From contig NZ_KB849179.1 in assembly GCF_000367945.1 (NCBI RefSeq), positions 2,501,149 to 2,565,148 of the forward strand: a stretch of DNA of 64,000 nucleotides, in the 5' to 3' direction. Below the pieces are notes generated by a model. That model did no database searches and was not told the DNA's origin. It was given only the letters and a program-made list of their open reading frames with translations. Positions 26,105 to 33,603 of the stretch are shown in pieces. The translations under genes and the position numbers were made by a program. Origin of the DNA: Acinetobacter proteolyticus. Lineage in GTDB: Bacteria > Pseudomonadota > Gammaproteobacteria > Pseudomonadales > Moraxellaceae. How positions within the stretch are numbered: the first letter of the stretch is position 1; every line of letters begins with the position of its first letter.

Positions 26105-27820
26105 ATGCCACATGATGTTGATTTAATTATATTACTTGCTGTTGGTTTTGGTATGGCCCTTATTTTTGGCTATATCGCAGCTCGTTTACGCTTACCTCCT
26201 TTGATTGGTTATTTAGTTGCAGGCATTATTATTAGTCCAAATACGCCTGGTGTGGTCGGCGATATTCAACTTGCCAATCAGTTAGCCGAACTCGGGGTGA
26301 TGTTCCTCATGTTTGGCGTGGGGATGCATTTTTCGCTTAAAGATTTACTGCAAGTACGCCGTATCGCCCTTCCTGGTGCAATTTTACAAATTGCGGTCGC
26401 AACTTTACTTGGTATTGCAGTATCCATGTTCTGGGGTTGGAGTTTCGGGGCAGCGCTGATCTTCGGCCTAAGCTTATCGTGTGCCAGCACCGTAGTGCTC
26501 CTGAAAGCATTAGGTGATCGCGGTTTACTTGATTCCGTCAACGGAAAAATTGCGGTCGGCTGGCTTTTGGTTGAAGATTTGGTCATGGTTTTGGCCTTGG
26601 TACTGCTACCTGCAACAGCCGTGTTGCTCGGCGGTCAGGCATTGCCAGGTACCGATACCTCACAAAGTATCTGGATTACCATCGGCATTACTCTACTTAA
26701 AGTCACTGGTTTTATCGCCTTTATGCTGATTATTGGTAAACGTTTAGTACCAATGATCATGCAATTCGTGGCACGTTTAGGTTCACGTGAGCTGTTCACC
26801 CTGACTGTCGTTGCCGCCGCGGTATCGATTGCTTATGGCTCTTATGCCGTGTTTGGGGTATCAATGGCACTTGGTGCATTCTTCGCAGGGATGGTGGTAA
26901 AAGAGTCCGACTTTAGTCACCGTGCCGAAGAAGAAACCCTCCCCTTACGTGAAATCTTCTCGATTTTGTTCTTTGTTTCGGTCGGCATGCTGTTTGACCC
27001 AAGTATCCTCGTTGAAGAACCATTACGTATTTTAGCCGTGGTTGCCATCATCATGGTCGGCAAAACACTTGCTGCAATGGCACTGGTGCTGTTCTTCCGT
27101 TACCCAATCAATACCGCCTTAACCGTAGGCGCCAGTTTGGCGCAAATTGGTGAGTTTTCCTTTATCTTGGCAACACTCGGCTTATCGTTAGGTTTATTGA
27201 CGCCTGATGCACAAAACTTGATTCTTGCAGGTGCATTGTTCTCGATTACCCTCAACTCATTTGTGTTCTCTGCGATTGAGCCAGTACAACGCTGGATTCG
27301 TGAGCGCTCGCATTTGGCGCGTATGTTAGAACGTAGTGGTGACCCACTGGCCATGTTGCCAGATGAGGTTGATCAGGCTTACCTGCGTGATCAGGTGGTG
27401 ATTATCGGCTATGGTGGCGTTGGACGTCGTATCAGTGAAAATCTGATGCAGCAAAACATAAAAGTCGTGATTGCGGAAGAAAATCGCGAAATCGTAGAAA
27501 AACTACGTGCTCAAGGCATTGCTGCTGTGAGTGGTGAAGCGACTGAACCGAATGTGTTGATTCAAGCACATATTCAACATGCCCGCTTACTGGTGATTTC
27601 ACCGATGGATATTTTAGATATTCACCGTATTGTGGATATTTCCAAACAACTCAACCCTGAAATTCAGGTCTTGATCTGTGCAGAAAGCAAAGAAGAAGCT
27701 GTGGTAATTCGTGAAGAAAATATTGGTGAAGTGTTCTACGCCAAAGAAGAAATGGCCAAGAATATGAGTCATCATATCCTAAGCCAAATCGAATTGGCAC
27801 ATCAGTCTGAAGCTCATTAA
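26105..27820 (+). CDS. ybaL: Cation:proton antiporter, CPA2 family, YbaL/Kef type
   Basis: A 571-residue inner-membrane transporter. About twelve hydrophobic segments fill residues 5-390, with the CPA2 pattern LPPLIGYLVAGIIISPNTPG and GVMFLMFGVGMHFSLKDL. A cytosolic TrkA-N (RCK) domain follows at about 425-545 with the nucleotide-binding motif VVIIGYGGVGRRISENLM. It exchanges K+ or Na+ for protons and is gated by a nucleotide or redox ligand. The length and C-terminal layout are closest to E. coli YbaL; KefB/KefC are alternatives. It is monocistronic. Confidence 0.85.
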   Translation: MPHDVDLIILLAVGFGMALIFGYIAARLRLPPLIGYLVAGIIISPNTPGVVGDIQLANQLAELGVMFLMFGVGMHFSLKDLLQVRRIALPGAILQIAVATLLGIAVSMFWGWSFGAALIFGLSLSCASTVVLLKALGDRGLLDSVNGKIAVGWLLVEDLVMVLALVLLPATAVLLGGQALPGTDTSQSIWITIGITLLKVTGFIAFMLIIGKRLVPMIMQFVARLGSRELFTLTVVAAAVSIAYGSYAVFGVSMALGAFFAGMVVKESDFSHRAEEETLPLREIFSILFFVSVGMLFDPSILVEEPLRILAVVAIIMVGKTLAAMALVLFFRYPINTALTVGASLAQIGEFSFILATLGLSLGLLTPDAQNLILAGALFSITLNSFVFSAIEPVQRWIRERSHLARMLERSGDPLAMLPDEVDQAYLRDQVVIIGYGGVGRRISENLMQQNIKVVIAEENREIVEKLRAQGIAAVSGEATEPNVLIQAHIQHARLLVISPMDILDIHRIVDISKQLNPEIQVLICAESKEEAVVIREENIGEVFYAKEEMAKNMSHHILSQIELAHQSEAH

Positions 27821-27830
27821 CTGGTTTGAA

Positions 27831-27869
27831 AACACAAAAAAGCGTACTTCAAGTACGCTTTTTTGTGTT
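27831..27869. terminator. Bidirectional terminator between ybaL and the 93-aa gene
   Basis: AACACAAAAAAGCGTACT pairs with AGTACGCTTTTTTGTGTT around three bases. It is an almost perfect 39-base palindrome and serves both converging genes. Confidence 0.92.
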
Positions 27870-27874
27870 TGAGA

Positions 27875-28156
27875 TTAGCTTAAATGCGTCGGCTGTTCAT
27901 CTAGCACTTCTGCTTGCCACTGATTCATCTGTTTTTCTAACAGACCAAACAAAGCTGCCTGAATCATGTGTTGTGCAACCGTTGGGGTCTGATCGCCTAG
28001 AATTGCTTTTACTTCGTCACTAAACTGAATCTTGACTAAAGGTTCATGTTCTTCAGAACCCGCATTGCGCAAAGCAAGCTCACCACCTTCGAGTTGAACC
28101 AATTCAAGAACGGCTTCTTGATTACCAAATAATTCTTTTAACTGTTGCATTGACAT
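27875..28156 (-). CDS. Hypothetical protein, 93 aa
   Basis: I do not recognise a family. It is a small acidic cytosolic protein, MSMQQLKELFGNQEAVLELV, with a beta-hairpin-like middle (GELALRNAG and LVKIQFSDEV) and a C-terminal helix (TVAQHMIQAALFGLLEKQMN). GGAG lies ten bases before the ATG, and a strong terminator follows, so it is a real gene. No partner gene is suggested by the neighbourhood. Confidence 0.7.
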   Translation of the reverse strand: MSMQQLKELFGNQEAVLELVQLEGGELALRNAGSEEHEPLVKIQFSDEVKAILGDQTPTVAQHMIQAALFGLLEKQMNQWQAEVLDEQPTHLS

Positions 28157-28259
28157 AAATTTTCTCCATGCTTCAACATGGTGGCAAAGTATTTTGCGCT
28201 CACGTCTTATTTATATAAGTACTGTTGGCAAAGATTTCAAGTCATCTTCAAGATTTGAC

Positions 28260-28763
28260 TTAGAACTCCACCATTTCATTACGAAAACCATCAATTAAAT
28301 GACTTAACTCACGGTGCCATTCACGTAGAATTTTAGCATCAGGTAACCACGCCTGCGGGCTTTGAGTGACCTTGATGATCAGGTTTGAAGAAGTTTCATT
28401 TTCAGGTTCGGGTGCTGTTGGCTCAGGGGCGTATTGACACATACGGTATGCACGCTTTAACTCTGCCACAAAACCATCTTTTGCCAGTTGCTGTAACACC
28501 AACACTTCAGGTGAAACCTGCCCTTTATCCGCCATATGTTCTTCAATCGACTTAAAGGTAGGCTGTAAATCATTGAGACGGTAATAACGGACCAATTCCT
28601 GTAAGAAAGCTAAAATTGCGCCGTGCAAATGAAACACTGCTGCCTCACGATAAGCCTGTGCCTGCTGAATATGTTCAGTTTGCTCCGCTTGTTGACATGC
28701 GAGACGAGCAAAATACAGTTTTTGATTGGTGCGATCAGCATGATAACGAGCAACACGAGACAT
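28260..28763 (-). CDS. DUF6586 family protein
   Basis: A 167-residue helical cytosolic protein. The opening MSRVARYHADRTNQKLYFAR and the following AVFHLHGAILAFLQELVRYY resemble the DUF6586 family of Acinetobacter and Pseudomonas; no function is known. An AAGGA site fixes the start at 28763; the open frame extends 34 codons upstream but overlaps the promoter of the divergent EF-hand gene. A Pro/Glu-rich linker (PEPTAPEPENET, about residues 109-120) separates two helical parts. Confidence 0.72.
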   Translation of the reverse strand: MSRVARYHADRTNQKLYFARLACQQAEQTEHIQQAQAYREAAVFHLHGAILAFLQELVRYYRLNDLQPTFKSIEEHMADKGQVSPEVLVLQQLAKDGFVAELKRAYRMCQYAPEPTAPEPENETSSNLIIKVTQSPQAWLPDAKILREWHRELSHLIDGFRNEMVEF

Positions 28764-28847
28764 AATATTTTCCTTCAAGATCCTTTCGCTTGGATAGCTT
28801 AAGATTAAATGCTTTAATGATAAAATCAATATCTTTTGAGCCTGTCC

Positions 28848-29192
28848 ATGCGTCATATTCAACAAGCCATACTGAGCTTAATATGCTGTATGTCCATTCC
28901 CATCGCTTATAGCTGCGAACCCGCTGGTTTAGACTGGGAAAAGCTCTATGCCGATTACGATCTCAATCGTGATCAAATGATTGATCAAAATGAATGGAAG
29001 CAACTAATTCATTTAAAAGACCAACCCGTTGTTTGGCAGAAACAAGTATTCGCAATTGACCCCAAACGAATGAAAATTTTTAAAGCACTTGATCAAGATC
29101 ATAATGGCTTAATCGACCAACAAGAAATCAACAATATCTATGGCTATTTCATCAACCCGTGTCAGGGTTGGGGACAAACATGGGGTAAATAA
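28848..29192 (+). CDS. Secreted EF-hand protein
   Basis: A 114-residue exported protein. The signal peptide is MRHIQQAILSLICCMSIPIA followed by YS. Two calcium-binding EF-hand loops are visible: DYDLNRDQMIDQNEW and ALDQDHNGLIDQQEI, each with Asp/Asn at positions 1, 3 and 5 and an acidic residue at 12. Two cysteines (in YSCEP and NPCQG) may form a disulphide. A periplasmic calcium-responsive role is inferred only. A TTG four codons upstream is possible but the ATG gives a better signal peptide. It is divergent from the DUF6586 gene. Confidence 0.78.
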   Translation: MRHIQQAILSLICCMSIPIAYSCEPAGLDWEKLYADYDLNRDQMIDQNEWKQLIHLKDQPVVWQKQVFAIDPKRMKIFKALDQDHNGLIDQQEINNIYGYFINPCQGWGQTWGK

Positions 29193-29204
29193 GGCGGAGA
29201 CAAG

Positions 29205-29567
29205 TTACTCAAGGTCCAACTCAAGCAGATAAAGTTTTCGCTTCGCCATGACTTGAACTGGTTGGTCGAATGGGCGGACATTGGCAATCGCCCAAGAGAA
29301 ATAGCCTTCAGCCCAATGCGATGCACAAGCGGCTTCAACCTCATCCACTCGCCAAGCATGCACGGTTTCAATATCGACCAAGGCAACGGCCAAACCGGAT
29401 TCTTCATCGCCATCCTGCAACAAAAAATTTTGGTTTTCGACAATCACCACATCTTTTAAGGGCAATGTCTCAGGACGCCATGAGCGAATCTCAAGGGTTT
29501 TTAGTCCTTGTACAATCCGCTCAGCACTCGGCGCAACAATCGATAAAGCCGTATATTGCGTGGACAT
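29205..29567 (-). CDS. ASCH domain protein
   Basis: A 120-residue cytosolic protein with an ASCH (PUA-like) fold. Seen are ALSIVAPSAERIVQGLKTLE followed by IRSWRP, the typical G-x-K-x-x-E-x-R-x-W motif, and later AVALVDIETVHAW and GYFSWAIANVRPF. ASCH proteins bind RNA or nucleobases, and some are amidohydrolases of modified cytidine. It lies six bases after the RRM-protein gene at 29574, so the two are cotranscribed, which fits an RNA-linked role. Confidence 0.8.
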   Translation of the reverse strand: MSTQYTALSIVAPSAERIVQGLKTLEIRSWRPETLPLKDVVIVENQNFLLQDGDEESGLAVALVDIETVHAWRVDEVEAACASHWAEGYFSWAIANVRPFDQPVQVMAKRKLYLLELDLE

Positions 29568-29573
29568 CTGGGC

Positions 29574-29819
29574 TTAGGCGTTATCTTCCGCTATTTTCAC
29601 ACGAATCCCATAACCTTTGACTTTCAAGGTATTTAGACCTTTCACCGCTTTGATCGCTTCACGTGGATTTGGCATTTCAACAAAGCCAAAACCTTTGGAT
29701 TTACCAGTTTCAGCATCTTTGACCACGACACAAGACTCGACTTTGCCATAGGCTTTGAATAAATCGAGAATCTCTGCATCGGTCACGCTGCGATCTAAAT
29801 TACGAACTAAAATTTTCAT
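29574..29819 (-). CDS. RNA-binding protein with one RRM domain
   Basis: An 81-residue protein that is a single RNA recognition motif. RNP2 is ILVRNL (residues 3-8) and RNP1 is KGFGFVEM (about 43-50). The spacing and length match the small bacterial RRM (Rbp-type) proteins. The start at 29819 leaves MKILVRNL at the N terminus; eight more codons upstream are open but weak. It is followed at once by the ASCH gene. A role in RNA chaperoning or cold response is known for some members and only inferred here. Confidence 0.88.
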   Translation of the reverse strand: MKILVRNLDRSVTDAEILDLFKAYGKVESCVVVKDAETGKSKGFGFVEMPNPREAIKAVKGLNTLKVKGYGIRVKIAEDNA

Positions 29820-29909
29820 GCTAAAACCTAAAAGATGATTCATTCTGTCACAGGACGGTGCTGTATTTACCCCACAACAACATGAATCAAGAAATTGAAT
29901 CTGCTTAGT

Positions 29910-31889
29910 CTAATCGAAATCAATGCCAAAACCTAAATTGATTGCAGTTGAACGCGAACGGTTGGCTTGTGCATAAGCACGTGGAACATCTCGATGGATC
30001 TGAGTCTCGACTAAATGTTGGGGCAAATCATTGAGGAAGTAGCTTTCTATTTTTCGGCCCAGTTCATCATACTGATCATGTGACCAGAGATTTAAATTCT
30101 GTTTGGTCAAAATCAACTCATCTTCAGCCCGCGTTAAAGCAACATATAGGACACGGCGCTCTTCTTCAACATCATCAAAATCCCCTTGTGCGCGTGCATG
30201 TGGGTACTGGTTTGGAGAGACATGTGGGACATAACAGACTTTTTGTTCCGCCCCTTTGGCTGAGTGAATGGTAATCAGTGTGACCAGATCCTGATCTGGG
30301 GTTTTATCAATTTCCGACACTGAAATTGGATCAAGCACATATTCCTCCAAAAACTCTCCGAGTGAGCTATGTTTGCGTGCCAGTTGCTTAACTAGATCAA
30401 AGTCTTTAATACGACGTGTCCAATCTTTGGTTTTATAGTTATTTTCCAATTGCTCATTCAAAGCATCCAGTGCCAAACCGATACAGGCTTCAACATGCTG
30501 CTGCAACACATCCAGTTGCATCAAAATCAGAATTGCTTGTTGTGGTACTTTGCCATGGCGCTCTAATCGCTGACAACGTGCTTCAATATCTGGCAGTTGA
30601 ATCAGTTCTTGCGCCAATTTACTGGCACCCACATCGCCCACACCGTCCCAAAGCGTCAGGAAACGCATCCAGGCTAAATCATCTTGTGGGTTAACGCTGA
30701 CCCGAAGTAAGCTCAATACATCTTTCACATGTGCAGACTCAAGCAGTTTTACCCCACCCACAAAACGATAAGGGATATTGGCTGCAATCAATGCACCTTC
30801 CAAATAGCGCCCACTAAAACCTGAGCGCAGCAGCACCATATGTTCTGCCCAAGCTGCACCTTGCCTATGGCGACGATTCAAATCCTGAATAATCCAATTG
30901 GCTTCTTCAAACTCGTTACTCAGGATATGCAGTTGTGGCTTTAAACCTTTGCCCCGATAAGCCTGTAGATGTTTGTCATACTCAATTTGGCTTTGATCCA
31001 GCAACCAATTGGATAAATCCAAAATACCCTGAGTAGAACGATAATTCATTTCCAAAGTCAGCACTTCGGCATCAGGCACACGTTCTTTAAAGTGATGAAT
31101 ATTTTCAAAATCGGCACCACGGAAGCCATAAATGGATTGTGCATCATCTCCGACACAAAACAGTTTGACCTTACCCACCAATGGCTGTAATAAAGCCCAT
31201 TGCAACGGGTTGGTATCCTGCATTTCATCGACCAATAGCGCCGAACAAAAGCCAGTCACCCACTTCACCAATTCAGGTGAATTCTGTAGATGTACTGCAA
31301 CAATCGCCAAGATGTCATCGTAATCCAGAAAATTTCGTTCTTGCTTGCGCTGCTCATAGGCTTTCATCAGCTCGGTAATTTGAGCTTTGTACTCAACCGC
31401 TTGGGGCAGTTGTTCAACCAAAGCATCCGAGAGTTTGGTTTTAGTATTCCGCGCATAAGAATACAGATCACATAACTCCGCAGCCTTCGGCAATACATTA
31501 CCCTTATCTTTGCCACGCAGTAAGCGGAACATCAATAATTGATCATCACGATCAATAATACTGAACTGAGTCAGGCCAAAAGCACGCGGATTACGACGTA
31601 ATAGATACATACAAAACGTATGAAAAGTTGAAGCACGTAAGCCCTTGGCCTGCGTCCCCATATGCTGCTCAACCCGTGTCACGATTTCACTGGCTGAACG
31701 TCGGGTAAAGGTCGGAATCTGGATCTGCTGCGCCGGCACGCCCTGATCAATTAAATATGCTGCTCTTGCCACGATGGTTTTGGTTTTACCACAACCTGCT
31801 CCTGCCAAGACCAGACAGTTTTGTGCTGTCGTTGTGGCTGCTTGTTTTTGTTGTGGATTCAGTTCATCAATTAGCTTGGCAAGCGTCAT
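29910..31889 (-). CDS. UvrD/Rep-family ATP-dependent DNA helicase
   Basis: A 659-residue superfamily 1A helicase. Motifs in order: Walker A LAGAGCGKTKT (about residues 27-37), Ia TFTRRSASEI, II LLVDEMQDTNPLQ, III CVGDDAQSIYGFRGAD, IV EMNYRSTQGIL, V TIHSAKGAEQKVCYVP, VI EERRVLYVALTRAEDEL. It unwinds DNA 3' to 5'. It is shorter than UvrD (about 720) and lacks the C-terminal tail, so it belongs to a UvrD-like group rather than being uvrD or rep. The ATG at 31889 is chosen; a TTG at 31901 is possible. No ribosome site is obvious. It is monocistronic. Confidence 0.85.
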   Translation of the reverse strand: MTLAKLIDELNPQQKQAATTTAQNCLVLAGAGCGKTKTIVARAAYLIDQGVPAQQIQIPTFTRRSASEIVTRVEQHMGTQAKGLRASTFHTFCMYLLRRNPRAFGLTQFSIIDRDDQLLMFRLLRGKDKGNVLPKAAELCDLYSYARNTKTKLSDALVEQLPQAVEYKAQITELMKAYEQRKQERNFLDYDDILAIVAVHLQNSPELVKWVTGFCSALLVDEMQDTNPLQWALLQPLVGKVKLFCVGDDAQSIYGFRGADFENIHHFKERVPDAEVLTLEMNYRSTQGILDLSNWLLDQSQIEYDKHLQAYRGKGLKPQLHILSNEFEEANWIIQDLNRRHRQGAAWAEHMVLLRSGFSGRYLEGALIAANIPYRFVGGVKLLESAHVKDVLSLLRVSVNPQDDLAWMRFLTLWDGVGDVGASKLAQELIQLPDIEARCQRLERHGKVPQQAILILMQLDVLQQHVEACIGLALDALNEQLENNYKTKDWTRRIKDFDLVKQLARKHSSLGEFLEEYVLDPISVSEIDKTPDQDLVTLITIHSAKGAEQKVCYVPHVSPNQYPHARAQGDFDDVEEERRVLYVALTRAEDELILTKQNLNLWSHDQYDELGRKIESYFLNDLPQHLVETQIHRDVPRAYAQANRSRSTAINLGFGIDFD

Positions 31890-31956
31890 ACAATCGGTCA
31901 ATTAGAAATGAAACGCTATTTTAGCAGACTAAGGCGGTAGAGATGTTTTCCGCTAC

Positions 31957-31994
31957 AAAAACAAAAGCGCATCTAAATACATGCGCTTTTGTTT
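31957..31994 (-). terminator. Terminator of the HdeD gene
   Basis: AACAAAAGCGCAT pairs with ATGCGCTTTTGTT around an eight-base loop. On the minus strand a T-run follows. Confidence 0.85.
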
Positions 31995-32005
31995 CACATC
32001 ATCAC

Positions 32006-32578
32006 TTAAACTGTGGTTGAACTATGCGGTAACTGTTTAATCGCCCCTGCAAAGGTCAAATAGTTAATCCCTTGGAATAAAATATCAATCGCAAGAAACA
32101 TCCCCAACACCCAGAACGGTGAATCAGGTGATGACAAGATCAGAATCCCGGTTAATAGGGTTAATATGCCTGAAAACAGCACCCATCCCCAACCTGAAAT
32201 TGGTCTAAGGATAAAGGCATTCACGCTACGGATCATCCCCGCAATAATTAATGCAATCGCTAAGAAACTGGTGAGTACCACGGCAGTAATCACGGGTGTG
32301 GTAAAAGCAAAGTAACCCGCTACCAAATACAGCACACCAAACAAGGCCCATAACCAACGTGTACCCCCTTTAAATACCATAAATGCAGCTACAAAATGCA
32401 AGATACCCCCCAACATCATCAACACACCGAACAACAACACAGCAGATAATGTTGCAAAGGGTAAAGCTGCTAAAAGAACCAAGCCAAAAATAACCAATAA
32501 TACGCCTAAGAGCAGATACCATTTACGATCAGCATGCAGTTGATTGCGAATTAGATCGTTACCCACTGTTTTCATCAT
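32006..32578 (-). CDS. HdeD family acid-resistance membrane protein (DUF308)
   Basis: A 190-residue inner-membrane protein with six hydrophobic helices in three hairpins, each with the DUF308 pattern (WYLLLGVLLVIFGLVLLAAL, LFGVLMMLGGILHFVAAFMV, WLWALFGVLYLVAGYFAF and so on). HdeD of E. coli helps survival at low pH and high cell density; the role here is by analogy. Two ATGs in tandem (32578 and 32575) are possible starts. Confidence 0.85.
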   Translation of the reverse strand: MMKTVGNDLIRNQLHADRKWYLLLGVLLVIFGLVLLAALPFATLSAVLLFGVLMMLGGILHFVAAFMVFKGGTRWLWALFGVLYLVAGYFAFTTPVITAVVLTSFLAIALIIAGMIRSVNAFILRPISGWGWVLFSGILTLLTGILILSSPDSPFWVLGMFLAIDILFQGINYLTFAGAIKQLPHSSTTV

Positions 32579-32756
32579 TATTTACTCTTTTATCATCAAT
32601 GTTATATCTCTATATTGATCGTGTTCTTCGCGGAGTTCTGTATAAGGCATGTTGAAAATTAATGACGGAATGTCAGAAAGTTGGAGGGTTCTTTGATCTA
32701 TTTAAGGTGCATCATTATTATTTAAAGATATGGATAAGTCGAAACTTATCCACAAT

Positions 32757-33515
32757 TTATTTAATCCAGCCGATTTCTTGTGCGGTCAGCACACTGATCA
32801 CGGTTTGCTCTAAATCGTTTGGCATTTTACTTTTGTGTTCGGACAATGGAATCCGTCCACCCATAATTTCAGCTTCGGTTTGTGGATAGAGTGGCTGTTT
32901 ATCTGCCTGTGCATAGCCAATCGGAAAAATTGGCTCACCAGTATTCAAATTATATTTATCGGTCGCGCCAAAACCATGCAGTAGCTCATGTACCAATACC
33001 ACATTGTTTTGCTGTGTCTGTTTAGCCGAGGCAAATAGATTAACTGAACCAATGCGTCCACGTTCCAGCGCAGTTGAGTGCTTGAGTTCCCGACTTAGTT
33101 TCGGATCATAATAATTCAGATATAACGTTAGGCTTGGTGAACCATCAATCGACTCATGCTGTTTCCATGCATAGAACCGGAACTTTAAACTCCATAGAAT
33201 ATTATCCAAAATATTCGCTTGCTCAGCCATTTTCGGTGGGGTTTGTTGTAACTCACGTCCAATCTGGATCATAAAATAACTACTTTTCCCCCGATATTGC
33301 TGGCTGTTTTTTTCTAAATATTGTTTAACCTCGGTAAAGTCATCTTGCTGTAATTGTTGAATATACTGCTGTGTTGTAGGTAAACCATCGGCATTAATTG
33401 GATGTAGCAATACATTAATCGGCTGATTCCAATCCTGATTTTGATCACGGTACGCATTGACTGCAACGATCAATAACACCAACAGCAAACAGGCGACTCG
33501 AATATTTTTCCACAT
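32757..33515 (-). CDS. Membrane-anchored or secreted HExxH metallopeptidase-like protein
   Basis: A 252-residue protein. An N-terminal hydrophobic segment (VACLLLVLLIVAVNAY, about residues 6-21) is a signal anchor or signal peptide. The zinc motif is HELLHGFGATDKY (about residues 174-186), that is HExxH followed at a gluzincin/metzincin-like distance by a further Asp and Tyr. No close family is recognised; the domain resembles archaeal/bacterial matrixin-like minimal peptidases. Near the end IMGGRIPLSEHKSKMPNDL and AQEIGWIK resemble the Met-turn region of such enzymes. The Met at 33515 follows GGTGGGTAAAG. An ATG at 33539 is possible. Confidence 0.65.
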   Translation of the reverse strand: MWKNIRVACLLLVLLIVAVNAYRDQNQDWNQPINVLLHPINADGLPTTQQYIQQLQQDDFTEVKQYLEKNSQQYRGKSSYFMIQIGRELQQTPPKMAEQANILDNILWSLKFRFYAWKQHESIDGSPSLTLYLNYYDPKLSRELKHSTALERGRIGSVNLFASAKQTQQNNVVLVHELLHGFGATDKYNLNTGEPIFPIGYAQADKQPLYPQTEAEIMGGRIPLSEHKSKMPNDLEQTVISVLTAQEIGWIK

Positions 33516-33603
33516 GAACTTTACCCACCCCAGAATCATTGTTGTTTTTCTTTATTCAATAAAAATGCCAGCAATCGCCAGCATTTTCTTAACGCTTAAA
33601 TAA

